Of a stretch of DNA of 32,444 bases, positions 15,077-22,877 are shown piece by piece; position 1 is the first letter of the stretch; each line of letters opens with the position of its first letter. The notes below the pieces were generated by a model that saw only the letters and a program-made list of their open reading frames with translations, was not told where the DNA came from and ran no database searches. The translations under genes were made by a program, and so were the position numbers. Source of the DNA: Anaerolineaceae bacterium UBA5211 (lineage in GTDB: Bacteria; Chloroflexota; Anaerolineae; Anaerolineales; Anaerolineaceae); assembly GCA_002412595.1 (NCBI GenBank), contig DHVJ01000049.1, positions 1-32,444 on the forward strand. Direction: 5' to 3'.

Positions 15077-16354
15077 ATGACTTTGAAAAATGTCTATGAC
15101 GTAGTCGTAATCGGCAGTGGTCCCGGCGGTCTGGCCGCGGCAGTGGCTGCCAAGAAGGAAGGCGCCCAGGATGTGCTCATCATTGAGCGCGATGTGGAAT
15201 TGGGCGGCATCCTGCTGCAGTGTATTCACAACGGTTTCGGATTGGAGATATTCAAAGAAGACTTACCCGGGCCAAGTTACGCGCAGCGTTATGTTAAAGA
15301 AGCCTATTCGCTCGGTGTGGAAGTCCTGCTGGATACCATGGTGCTGGATATCACACCGCAGCGCAAGATCTATGCGGCCAGTAAGCGTAATGGCTTTATT
15401 GAGATTGAATCACGTTCTATTGTGCTGGCAATGGGCTGCCGCGAACGCACCCGCCCGCAGATTCGCATTCCAGGCAGCCGCCCGGCAGGTGTATATACCG
15501 CTGGAACTGCCCAACGCTGGGTCAACGTGGAGGGCTATATGCCCGGCAACCGTGTGGTGATCCTTGGCTCGGGCGATATCGGCATGATTATGGCACGCCG
15601 CTTGACTTTTGAAGGAGCTAAGGTTGAACGCGTGTTGGAAGTGATGTCTTATCTGACCGGCCTGACGCGCAACTACGTGCAGTGTCTGCTGGATTTTGAT
15701 ATCCCGCTGCAGCTGCGCCACACGGTTAAACGCGTGATTGGAAATAATCATGTGGAGGCAATTGAGGCTGTGCAGGTGGATGAAAAATGGAATGTGGTAC
15801 CCGGTTCAGAGGAAATCATTCCTTGCGATACCCTGCTGCTCTCGGTTGGTTTGATCCCTGAGAATGAGCTTTCGCGCAAAGCAGGCGTCATACTGGATCC
15901 GGTTACCGGTGGACCGGTGGTGGATGATAATTTCCAAACTAACGTGAATGGCATCTTTGCGGCCGGCAACGTGGTGCATGTTTATGATCTGGTGGATTGG
16001 GTTACAGAAGCTGGTTACCAGGCTGGCAAATGCGCGGCTGCCCATGCGAATGAGGTGCGCCGCAAGGAGCATCACCTCATCCCGCTAATCGCCGGAAACA
16101 ACGTGCGCTATATTGTCCCGCACATGCTGGATAAACGCAATTTGGAAGGCAGTGAAATACGCCTGCAAATGCGCGTGAGTAAACCGGTTGAACAGCCGGT
16201 TTGGTTGGAAGTGCACGACAAGAATAATTTGATCACGCGCCGGGCGGAACGGTATGTCCGGCCGGGCGAAATGGTAACTGTGGTGTTGAAACCGGACCAT
16301 TTTACGGATGTGAATAAAGCAGACAGCTTAACCATCGATGTGGTTCCGCGTTGA
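15077..16354 (+). CDS. NAD(P)/FAD-dependent oxidoreductase of the glycerol operon (GlpB-like partner)
   Basis: This is a 425-residue two-dinucleotide-binding flavoprotein. FAD motif GSGPGGLAAAVAAKK is at the N-terminus, the NAD(P)-type motif ILGSGDIGMIMARRL at about 155-170, and the second FAD motif GIFAAGNVVHVYD at about 295-307. MGCRERTRPQIRIPG is typical of the HcnB/opine-oxidase-like family. It starts one base after the GlpA-like stop and is followed by the DUF1667 gene, a trio that recurs in glycerol loci of Firmicutes and spirochaetes. It likely relays electrons between the dehydrogenase and NAD or a membrane acceptor. The exact acceptor is unknown. It is not homologous in layout to enterobacterial GlpB, so no symbol is given. 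Confidence 0.85.
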   Translation: MTLKNVYDVVVIGSGPGGLAAAVAAKKEGAQDVLIIERDVELGGILLQCIHNGFGLEIFKEDLPGPSYAQRYVKEAYSLGVEVLLDTMVLDITPQRKIYAASKRNGFIEIESRSIVLAMGCRERTRPQIRIPGSRPAGVYTAGTAQRWVNVEGYMPGNRVVILGSGDIGMIMARRLTFEGAKVERVLEVMSYLTGLTRNYVQCLLDFDIPLQLRHTVKRVIGNNHVEAIEAVQVDEKWNVVPGSEEIIPCDTLLLSVGLIPENELSRKAGVILDPVTGGPVVDDNFQTNVNGIFAAGNVVHVYDLVDWVTEAGYQAGKCAAAHANEVRRKEHHLIPLIAGNNVRYIVPHMLDKRNLEGSEIRLQMRVSKPVEQPVWLEVHDKNNLITRRAERYVRPGEMVTVVLKPDHFTDVNKADSLTIDVVPR

Positions 16355-16371
16355 ACTGAATAGGAAGTGAA

Positions 16372-16740
16372 ATGGAAGAAATTCAAAAATTGATCTGCAT
16401 TAGCTGCCCCAAAGGATGCTCGTTGGAAGTGACGGTGGACGGGGATACTGTTGTAAAGGTGAGCGGCGAAACCTGCAAAAAAGGTGTGGATTACGCGGAA
16501 AAAGAAATCACGGATCCGCGTCGCATGATTGCCACCACCGTGCGGGTAAAGAACGGTTTTCATCCCCTGGTTCCGGTCTATTCCCTGCAGCCGGTACCCA
16601 AACCGCTGATCCGGGATGTGCTCAAAGAATTGCGCAAAGTGGAATTAGCTGCACCGGTGAAACAGGGCAGTATTGTGCTTGAGAATGTACTTGGAACAGG
16701 TGTTAATATCATTGCCAGCCGGGATATGCCGGTATCTTGA
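16372..16740 (+). CDS. DUF1667 domain protein of the glycerol operon
   Basis: This 122-residue protein has a DUF1667 signature. An N-terminal Cys cluster, CISCPKGC followed by GETCKKG, could bind a metal or iron-sulfur centre, and the domain continues with DPRRMIATTVRVKNGFHPLVPVYS and a PKPLIRDVLKELRKV helix. It is consistently the third gene after the two flavoproteins in glycerol loci and resembles molybdopterin oxidoreductase N-terminal Cys clusters, so it may act as a small electron-transfer subunit. Seventeen bases separate it from the preceding stop, with AGGAAG upstream of the ATG. Confidence 0.82.
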   Translation: MEEIQKLICISCPKGCSLEVTVDGDTVVKVSGETCKKGVDYAEKEITDPRRMIATTVRVKNGFHPLVPVYSLQPVPKPLIRDVLKELRKVELAAPVKQGSIVLENVLGTGVNIIASRDMPVS

Positions 16741-16834
16741 GGATTCAAACCTGTTTTTGATTTTGTAGGTAGTTATTCTTATGGGGACTTATTGGTAGTG
16801 CTAGAGGGGTTTATTGGTTCTTTTATTGTTGCGT

Positions 16835-16928
16835 CGGTAATTTATTAAAAAAATAAACTAGTGTCGGTTATTACCGTGCCAAGTTTATGCTCTCATCTTT
16901 CATAACTATATTTATTAATGAAAGGAGG
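16835..16928 (+). promoter_or_regulatory. glpF: Upstream regulatory region of glpF
   Basis: Direct repeats GTCGGTAAT and GTCGGTTAT begin 30 bases apart (16834 and 16864), and CGGTAAT (16835-16841) is inverted as ATTACCG (16870-16876). A plausible promoter TTTATG-(17)-TATATT lies at 16884-16912. A strong Shine-Dalgarno-like AAAGGAGGTG at 16921-16930 falls at the predicted transcript start, but no gene follows it at proper distance; glpF begins at 17023. The 16741-16834 part holds nothing else recognisable apart from TAGGTAGTTAT at 16766, shared with the region before the EIIC-EIID gene. Confidence 0.35.
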
Positions 16929-17022
16929 TGCTTATCGATTAAATAATGGGACTCAATCATCAGATTCAAAATATTTCAATCAACCAAATTTGTATATAAA
17001 GAAAGATTATTAGGGAGAAAAA

Positions 17023-17817
17023 ATGAAAGCAAAAGGTTTGATGAACGAATTCTGGGGCGAAGTGTTCGGCACTTTCGTCTTGGTCCTGCTCGGTGATGGT
17101 GTCGTGGCCAATGTTGGCCTGGCTCCCCGCTTGGCAGCCCCTGCTTATAACTGGAATACGATCACCATTGGATGGTGCTTCGCGGTTGTAATCGCTGTCT
17201 ATATTTCCGGCGGCGTTTCCGGTGCGCACCTGAATCCGGCCGTAACTCTTGGCCTGGCGTTCAAGCGCGGCTTCCCTTGGAAGAAAGTATTCCCCTTCAT
17301 CGCTGCTCAGATGATCGGCGCTTTCCTGGGCGCAGCAGCCGTCTATTTAATCTATCGTGACGGTTTGGTTGCGGCTGGCATGCCGAATGTCTGGTCAACC
17401 GGTCCTGGTTCTGTCTTTGGTGCATCCTTCTGGGGCGGCGAGGGCGCGGCTGCGACAGGTACATATTCTATGTTGACCGCTTGTGTGGCAGAGTTCTTCG
17501 GAACCATGGTCTTGTTATGGGGCATTATGGCCAGCGGCGATATGAAAAATATGGGTTTGAAGGACAACCTTGGCCCATTAGTGGTTGGATTCACCGTATT
17601 GGCGGTAGGTCTCTCGTTGGGCGGACCCAGCGGCTATTCCATTAACCCTGCTCGTGATCTCGGCCCGCGTCTCTTCGGTGCTTTGGTTGGCACACAGGGA
17701 TTGTTTAATGGCATGTACTGGCTGTTACCGCCTGTATTGATCCCTTGTATTGCAGGCCCTATCGGCGTTGCTCTTTATGACACTTTCATCAGCAAGAATT
17801 TACCCGATAAAGCATAG
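17023..17817 (+). CDS. glpF: Glycerol facilitator (aquaglyceroporin)
   Basis: This is a 264-residue MIP-family channel with six membrane helices. The two pore motifs are HLNPAVT (Asn71-Pro-Ala) and SINPARD (Asn208-Pro-Ala-Arg-Asp). The Asp after the second NPAR and the Gly-rich stretch SLGGPSGYSINPARDLGPRL identify the glycerol-conducting subgroup rather than a water-only aquaporin. It is preceded by its own promoter region and followed after about 70 bases by dhaK. Its role would be passive entry of glycerol, and possibly dihydroxyacetone, which the neighbouring kinases trap. The ribosome binding site is TTAGGGAG upstream of the ATG. Confidence 0.94.
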   Translation: MKAKGLMNEFWGEVFGTFVLVLLGDGVVANVGLAPRLAAPAYNWNTITIGWCFAVVIAVYISGGVSGAHLNPAVTLGLAFKRGFPWKKVFPFIAAQMIGAFLGAAAVYLIYRDGLVAAGMPNVWSTGPGSVFGASFWGGEGAAATGTYSMLTACVAEFFGTMVLLWGIMASGDMKNMGLKDNLGPLVVGFTVLAVGLSLGGPSGYSINPARDLGPRLFGALVGTQGLFNGMYWLLPPVLIPCIAGPIGVALYDTFISKNLPDKA

Positions 17818-17886
17818 GACTTTCGTAATACTGACCCAATTAGAAGTTGTATTAAACTGAGTTTCGATAAGAGAAGGGTGATTTAA

Positions 17887-18888
17887 ATGAAAAAATTAAT
17901 CAACAAGCCGGAAGATGTGGTTCTGGAGGAACTTCAGGGGATCGAGTTAGCTCATCCGGATTTGGTAAAAATCCACTATGATCCCAACTACATTGTCCGC
18001 GCAGATGCACCGGTAAAAGGCAAAGTAGCCCTGGTTTCAGGCGGCGGCAGCGGCCACGAACCCATGCACGGTGGTTTTGTAGGTAAAGGCATGTTGGATG
18101 CGGCTTGCCCCGGCGCTGTGTTTACCAGCCCAACCCCTGATCAGATGCTGGAAGCCACTAAAGCTGTTGATGGTGGTGCGGGAGTGCTCCATATCGTCAA
18201 AAACTACACTGGCGATATCATGAATTTCGAAATGGCCGCTGATCTAGCCAAAGGTGAGGGGATTGATGTAGAAGCCGTGGTAGTAGATGATGATGTGGCC
18301 GTCAAGGACAGCCTATATACCGCCGGAAGGCGCGGAGTCGGGCTGACGGTTCTGATGGAAAAGATCGTTGGCGCTGCTGCAGAAGAAGGCCGTTCTTTGA
18401 AAGACATTGCCGCTTTGGCTCGTAAAATCAATGGTCAGGGCCGCAGTATGGGCATGGCATTGACATCCTGCACAGTACCGCAAGCCGGTAAACCGACTTT
18501 CGATCTCCCGGATGACGAGATGGAAATTGGCATCGGCATCCATGGCGAACCGGGCCGCACCCGCATGAAAGTTAAACCTGCGGATGATATCACCGAAATG
18601 TTAATGATGCCGATCATCGAGGATCTGCCATTCAAATCCGGTGATGAAGTGCTGTTGTTTGTGAACAGCATGGGAGGAACACCGCTAATTGAGCTGTACA
18701 TCGTATATCGTAAGGCGGTGGAAATCGCGGAAAAACACGGTTTGAAAGTTGTCCGCAAATTGATCGGTCCTTATATCACCAGTTTGGATATGGCCGGAGC
18801 GTCCATCACCATGCTTAAGATGGACAGCGATTTGGTCAAGTTGTGGGATGCACCGGTGAAAACCGCTGGAATGCGCTGGGGGATTTAA
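17887..18888 (+). CDS. dhaK: Dihydroxyacetone kinase subunit DhaK
   Basis: This 333-residue protein binds dihydroxyacetone covalently through the active-site His219 in GIGIHGEPGRTRMK, matching the known DhaK His. The N-terminal substrate loop GGGSGHEPMHGGFVGKGMLDAACPG is intact, as is the GDxxLFVNSMGGTPLIELY segment. Length fits the PTS-dependent stand-alone DhaK rather than the ATP-dependent fused form. Together with DhaL (18958) and DhaM-HPr (21549), it converts dihydroxyacetone to dihydroxyacetone phosphate using PTS phosphate. A hairpin separates it from dhaL. Confidence 0.95.
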   Translation: MKKLINKPEDVVLEELQGIELAHPDLVKIHYDPNYIVRADAPVKGKVALVSGGGSGHEPMHGGFVGKGMLDAACPGAVFTSPTPDQMLEATKAVDGGAGVLHIVKNYTGDIMNFEMAADLAKGEGIDVEAVVVDDDVAVKDSLYTAGRRGVGLTVLMEKIVGAAAEEGRSLKDIAALARKINGQGRSMGMALTSCTVPQAGKPTFDLPDDEMEIGIGIHGEPGRTRMKVKPADDITEMLMMPIIEDLPFKSGDEVLLFVNSMGGTPLIELYIVYRKAVEIAEKHGLKVVRKLIGPYITSLDMAGASITMLKMDSDLVKLWDAPVKTAGMRWGI

Positions 18889-18906
18889 CGTCGATTAAAA
18901 TGATAC

Positions 18907-18938
18907 TAAAGGCTGTGGGAATTTATCCACAGCCTTTA
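18907..18938 (+). terminator. Stem-loop between dhaK and dhaL
   Basis: AAAGGCTGTGG and CCACAGCCTTT form a perfect 11-bp stem with an 8-base loop. The run after it (ATGTAAAG) is not U-rich, so it is a weak terminator at best. It may stabilise the dhaK message end or tune dhaK to dhaL expression within one operon. Confidence 0.6.
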
Positions 18939-18957
18939 TGTAAAGAAGGAGCACGAT

Positions 18958-19593
18958 TTGACTATTACGAATAACGACGTTATTAAATGGCTTCAAGCCT
19001 TTGACCAGGTCATAACTGAAAAAAAAGATTACCTGACCGAACTCGACTCCATCATCGGGGATGCGGACCATGGGGCGAACATGTTTCGTGGCTTTCAGGC
19101 AGTGATGACCAAATTACCCTCAGTTCAGGATAAAGACATCGGATCGATATTTAAAACCGTCGGCATGACCCTTCTCTCCACAGTCGGCGGGGCCGGTGGG
19201 CCGCTTTACTCAACCCTGTTTATTCAGGCCGGTAACCGGTTAAATGGAAAAATGGAACTCACTTTATTGGATTGGGCAGAGGCACTTGAGGCTGCTAATA
19301 ATGGCATCGTCCGGCTTGGGAAAGCCGAAGTAGGGGATAAGACTATGGTAGATGCGCTGACCCCGGCTGTACAGGCATTGCTGGAAGCTTCCAAGGATGG
19401 AAAAACGATGGAAGAAGGATTGCGCATGTCTGCGGATGCTGCGAAAAAAGGAATGGAATCAACCATACCATTGGTGGCGCGCAAAGGCAGGGCTAGTTAT
19501 TTGGGAGAACGCAGCGCCGGACATCAGGATCCGGGCGCAACCTCATCTTACCTGTTGTTAGAAGCTGCTGCTGATGTATGGACTAAAAAATAA
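18958..19593 (+). CDS. dhaL: Dihydroxyacetone kinase subunit DhaL
   Basis: This is the 211-residue ADP-binding subunit of PTS-dependent dihydroxyacetone kinase. The nucleotide and Mg site motif is DSIIGDADHGANMFRGF, and GDKTMVDALTPAV and RASYLGERSAGHQDPGATSSY are the other conserved segments. The start is TTG with AAGAAGGAG upstream; no ATG lies nearby in frame. In this system the bound ADP is not exchanged but rephosphorylated by DhaM. It sits between dhaK and glpK. Confidence 0.94.
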   Translation: MTITNNDVIKWLQAFDQVITEKKDYLTELDSIIGDADHGANMFRGFQAVMTKLPSVQDKDIGSIFKTVGMTLLSTVGGAGGPLYSTLFIQAGNRLNGKMELTLLDWAEALEAANNGIVRLGKAEVGDKTMVDALTPAVQALLEASKDGKTMEEGLRMSADAAKKGMESTIPLVARKGRASYLGERSAGHQDPGATSSYLLLEAAADVWTKK

Positions 19594-19611
19594 ATTGAAA
19601 AGGATTACAAA

Positions 19612-21111
19612 ATGGCTAAGTATGTTGGTGCAGTAGATCAGGGTACGACCAGTACACGCTTTATGATCTTCGATCACAGTGGCAAAGTCATCGGTGTCGA
19701 TCAAAAAGAGCACGAACAGATCTATCCTAAACCCGGTTGGGTTGAACATGACCCGATGGAAATTTGGGAACGAACGCAGGAAGTGATCGCAGGCGCTTTA
19801 AAGAAAACCGGCGTAATGGCCAGTGATCTGGCTGCGGTTGGCATTACCAACCAACGTGAAACAACTTTGGTTTGGGAAAAAGCCACCGGCAAACCGATCT
19901 ACAATGCGATTGTCTGGCAGGATACCCGTACGGATCAAATCTGCAATGAATTGGCAAAGGACGGTGGGCAGGACCGCTTCCGTGAAAAAGTGGGCCTTCC
20001 CTTGGCAACCTATTTCTCTGGACCGAAAGTCAAGTGGATGCTGGAAAATGTCCCCGGTGCTCGCGAGAAAGCTGATAAAGGCGAGCTGCTTTTCGGCAAT
20101 ATTGATACCTGGGTGATCTGGAATCTGACCGGCGGCCCCAAGGGCGGTGTGCATGTGACCGATGTGACCAATGCATCCCGCACAATGTTGATGAATCTGG
20201 AGACGCTGGACTGGGATCCGGATATGCTCAAAGTTATGGGCATCCCGCGCTCCATGCTGCCGGCTATCAAAGCCTCCAGTGAGGTGTACGGTAAATGTGT
20301 GAACAGTGGTCTGGAAGGTATTCCAGTTGCGGGTGACCTAGGCGACCAGCAGGCGGCTCTCTTCGGCCAAACTTGCTATGACCCCGGCGAGGCCAAGAAT
20401 ACCTACGGAACCGGCTGCTTCATGCTGTTGAACACCGGCACCAAACCGATCCAGTCTAAAAACGGTTTGCTGACCACACTGGGCTACAAGATTGGTAACC
20501 AGCCAGCAGTGTATGCGCTGGAAGGGTCCATTGCTATCACAGGCGCATTGGTTCAGTGGCTGCGAGACAACCTGAAGATGATCAAGAAGTCGTCGGATAT
20601 AGAAGACCTAGCCAAAACCGTTGATGACAGTGGCGGTATTTACTTCGTTCCGGCTTTCTCCGGGCTGTTTGCACCCTATTGGAAGAGCGATGCCCGCGGC
20701 GCGATTGTTGGCTTGACTCGCTATATCAATGCTGGCCATATTGCACGCGCCGTATTGGAAGCAACTGCTTACCAGACCCGCGAAGTACTGGATGCCATGA
20801 ACAAGGACTCCGGTGTATCGCTGAAAGCCCTAAAGGTGGATGGCGGCATGGTCTTCAATGAGCTGCTTATGCAGTTCCAATCCGATATCCTGGGTGTGCC
20901 GGTAATCCGCCCGACCGTAGCGGAAACCACCGCACTGGGCGCTGCTTATGCGGCCGGTTTGGCGGTTGGCTTCTGGGCCAAGGTGGATGACCTGCGCGCG
21001 AATTGGGGCAAGGACAAGGAATGGAAGCCTGCCATGGACGAAGTGAAGCGCGATAAGATTTACAGGGGATGGAAGAAAGCTGTTACCCGCACCTTCGATT
21101 GGGTCGAGTAA
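19612..21111 (+). CDS. glpK: Glycerol kinase
   Basis: This is a 499-residue FGGY-family kinase that phosphorylates glycerol to sn-glycerol-3-phosphate with ATP. The N-terminal phosphate-binding motif is DQGTTSTRFMIFD, and the catalytic Asp lies in GDLGDQQAALFGQ. The FGGY signatures are MLNTGTK-type and the later GLAVGFWAKVDDLRANW region. Length is as expected. It starts 18 bases after dhaL, so it likely belongs to the same transcript as dhaK and dhaL, and a strong terminator follows at 21134. A PTS-phosphorylatable His, as in Gram-positive GlpK, was not confirmed by eye. Confidence 0.95.
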   Translation: MAKYVGAVDQGTTSTRFMIFDHSGKVIGVDQKEHEQIYPKPGWVEHDPMEIWERTQEVIAGALKKTGVMASDLAAVGITNQRETTLVWEKATGKPIYNAIVWQDTRTDQICNELAKDGGQDRFREKVGLPLATYFSGPKVKWMLENVPGAREKADKGELLFGNIDTWVIWNLTGGPKGGVHVTDVTNASRTMLMNLETLDWDPDMLKVMGIPRSMLPAIKASSEVYGKCVNSGLEGIPVAGDLGDQQAALFGQTCYDPGEAKNTYGTGCFMLLNTGTKPIQSKNGLLTTLGYKIGNQPAVYALEGSIAITGALVQWLRDNLKMIKKSSDIEDLAKTVDDSGGIYFVPAFSGLFAPYWKSDARGAIVGLTRYINAGHIARAVLEATAYQTREVLDAMNKDSGVSLKALKVDGGMVFNELLMQFQSDILGVPVIRPTVAETTALGAAYAAGLAVGFWAKVDDLRANWGKDKEWKPAMDEVKRDKIYRGWKKAVTRTFDWVE

Positions 21112-21133
21112 CTCTCCCTTTGATGTAACTTTT

Positions 21134-21167
21134 GGGGCGGCCGATCAAAACAGCCGCCCCTTCTATT
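21134..21167 (+). terminator. Intrinsic terminator after glpK
   Basis: GGGGCGGC and GCCGCCCC form an 8-bp GC stem with an 11-base loop, followed by TTCTATT, 22 bases after the glpK stop. Confidence 0.85.
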
Positions 21168-21209
21168 AAAATGAGCTCTGACCAAGAGAAATTTGAATGA
21201 GGTGTGGCT

Positions 21210-21491
21210 TTGAGCAAAAAAAGCAGTGAAAAGAATCGGAAGAAGAAAAGTAATAGCGCGCCATCACAGCGTCAAGCCTGGATACCAAGGGACACCGGGT
21301 ACACGGCTATAACGCTAGTCAGTGTTGTGCTGGCAATCTGGGTGGGATGGCAAACCGTTTCCGGCGGTGGCACGCTGTGGAAGGGGATATTGTGGGGCCT
21401 TATTTTTGGCGCCAGCATTTGGCTGGTATTTTTTGGAATGAATTATTTTCATAGCCTTTTTGGCAAAACAAATAATAATAAGAAAGATTAA
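21210..21491 (+). CDS. Small hypothetical membrane protein
   Basis: This is a protein of about 94 residues that I do not recognise. It has a very Lys/Ser-rich, basic N-terminus (about 25 residues), then two hydrophobic segments (about 33-50, YTAITLVSVVLAIWVGW, and 55-78, LWKGILWGLIFGASIWLVFFG), then a short polar tail rich in Asn and Lys. The topology is likely N-in/C-in. An in-frame GTG at 21204 overlaps the Shine-Dalgarno GAGGTG, so the TTG at 21210, five bases after it, is preferred. It lies between the glpK terminator and the DhaM-HPr gene, which starts 57 bases later. A link to glycerol or PTS transport is only positional. Confidence 0.6.
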   Translation: MSKKSSEKNRKKKSNSAPSQRQAWIPRDTGYTAITLVSVVLAIWVGWQTVSGGGTLWKGILWGLIFGASIWLVFFGMNYFHSLFGKTNNNKKD

Positions 21492-21548
21492 AATATTTTC
21501 CTGATATAAAATCAGAGTAGAAGAGACGAACCGGAAAGAAGGATAGTT

Positions 21549-22289
21549 ATGGTTAATTTGGTGCTGGTATCACACAGTAAAAAGTTGGCTGATAGTGTGG
21601 CTGGGATGGCGTTGCAGATGATCGCTTCCGGCCAGGTGAAAATTGCTACCGCAGCCGGGGTGGGGGAGGATAATCAGGATTTCGGCACGAATGCGGTGGA
21701 AATAGCAGAAGCTATCCAGAAGGTCGATTCGAAAGATGGGGTCTTGGTGCTGATGGATTTGGGCAGTGCGGTGCTCAGCACCCAAATGGCGTTGGAATTA
21801 CTTCCGGATGAGGTGCGGACCAGGGTGCGGGTCTGTCCGGGGCCATTTATTGAAGGGGCGGTAGTGGGTGCGGCTCAAGCCAGTGCAGGGGGAACATTGG
21901 AGCAGGTTTACAACGAAGCTTTTAATTCAATCAAACCCAAAGAAGAACAATTTGAACCGGAATTGACAGCCCAACCGGTGGAAAAACCGGTAGATCAACA
22001 AGAGGCAGCGGATACAAGCGAAGTGTTGTTGACACTGGAAAATGAGCATGGGTTGCATGCCCGGCCGGGCGTGCGTTTTGTACAAACTGCTTCTGGGTAT
22101 GACGCGGATATCATGGTGAAGAACTTGACCACTGGTAAAGGTCCTTCCTCTGCCAAGAGTCTGACCGCGGTAACTTTCTTGGGTGTGCTCAAGGGGCACC
22201 GGATTCAGATCACGGCCACGGGAAAACAGAAAGAAGAGGCCTTGAAAGCACTGACAGAATTGGTCGAGAGTAAATTCGGCGAAGAATAA
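21549..22289 (+). CDS. dhaM: DhaM EIIA domain fused to HPr
   Basis: This is a 246-residue phosphotransfer protein. Residues 1-125 are the mannose-type EIIA domain of DhaM, with the phosphorylated His9 in LVLVSHSKKLADS and the GVLVLMDLGSAVLS segment typical of DhaM. A Pro/Glu/Gln-rich linker (about 130-158) follows. Residues 158-246 form an HPr domain with its phosphorylated His170 in NEHGLHARPGVRFVQ and the SAKSLTAVTFLGV region. The enterobacterial DhaM has a third, EI-like domain, absent here, so phosphate must come from a general EI encoded elsewhere. It completes the DhaKLM system begun at 17887, with glpK and a small gene interposed. Confidence 0.92.
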   Translation: MVNLVLVSHSKKLADSVAGMALQMIASGQVKIATAAGVGEDNQDFGTNAVEIAEAIQKVDSKDGVLVLMDLGSAVLSTQMALELLPDEVRTRVRVCPGPFIEGAVVGAAQASAGGTLEQVYNEAFNSIKPKEEQFEPELTAQPVEKPVDQQEAADTSEVLLTLENEHGLHARPGVRFVQTASGYDADIMVKNLTTGKGPSSAKSLTAVTFLGVLKGHRIQITATGKQKEEALKALTELVESKFGEE

Positions 22290-22303
22290 ATATTGCCATA
22301 ATC

Positions 22304-22340
22304 AAAAGAGAGTCTGTTAATCAACAGACTTTCTTTTTTA
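22304..22340 (+). terminator. Intrinsic terminator after dhaM
   Basis: AGTCTGTT-AATC-AACAGACT is a perfect 8-bp hairpin followed by TTCTTTTTT, about 20 bases downstream of the dhaM stop. The following 22341-22481 stretch is AT-rich and shows no gene. Confidence 0.88.
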
Positions 22341-22481
22341 ACTAACATCAATAAAATATCATAGGCTTACTTTAAGCCGCAGGAAATAGCTTTGAGTTAT
22401 ACGAATTGCCAAATTTCCATTGAAGTCCTTAGAAAAGTGTAATCCTTATTTAATGATAAATATCCTTCCATTTTGGAATAA

Positions 22482-22510
22482 TTGTATATATACTTAGCAT
22501 TTGTTATAAC
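22482..22510 (+). promoter_or_regulatory. Promoter of the HPr gene
   Basis: TTGTAT (22482-22487) and TATAAC (22505-22510) are spaced by 17 bases. The -10 hexamer lies inside the GntR-type operator at 22503-22521, so a bound repressor would block RNA polymerase. Confidence 0.6.
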
Positions 22511-22521
22511 TGGTAGTTACA
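22503..22521 (+). promoter_or_regulatory. Candidate GntR operator, copy 1 (HPr gene)
   Basis: The 19-mer GTTATAACTGGTAGTTACA contains the perfect dyad TAACT-GGT-AGTTA. The same 19-mer occurs, inverted, before the GntR gene at 23322-23340, and identity continues two bases further on one side. A shared operator for HPr and the GntR-controlled PTS operon is the natural reading. Confidence 0.75.
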
Positions 22522-22549
22522 AGTATGGTTTTGAAAGGATTTTGTACTC

Positions 22550-22834
22550 ATGTCGATTTCAAAGGATTTTACTGTTACGAATAAAGTTGGATTACACGCT
22601 CGCCCTGCTGCAAGATTTGTCAAGGCAGCAACCAAGTTGCAAGAAAATTCGATTGTGATTACAAATGTTACCAAACAAACCCCCCAAGTCAATGCAAAAA
22701 GTTTTACTTGCGTGCTTTCCATTGGTGCTAATCAGAACGATGTGGTTAGACTGACGATTGATGGCGATAACGCGGAAGAAGCTATGGCAACTTTTGGGGA
22801 ACTCTTTGAAGCCAATTTTGGTGAAGAAGAATAG
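22550..22834 (+). CDS. Phosphocarrier protein HPr
   Basis: This is a 94-residue stand-alone HPr. The active His16 lies in NKVGLHARPAARFVKAA, accepting phosphate from EI and passing it to EIIA domains. Ser in NAKSFTCVLSIG occupies the position of the regulatory Ser46 region, though the flanking sequence differs from the usual KSIMGVMSL. It has its own promoter overlapped by the candidate GntR operator, which links it to the sugar PTS at 24139-26986 instead of making it a purely constitutive general HPr. A second HPr domain lies in DhaM just upstream. Confidence 0.93.
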   Translation: MSISKDFTVTNKVGLHARPAARFVKAATKLQENSIVITNVTKQTPQVNAKSFTCVLSIGANQNDVVRLTIDGDNAEEAMATFGELFEANFGEEE

Positions 22835-22877
22835 GCGAGACCCTCAACTTTATCGGTAAAAAAGGAGGCTGGAAGCC

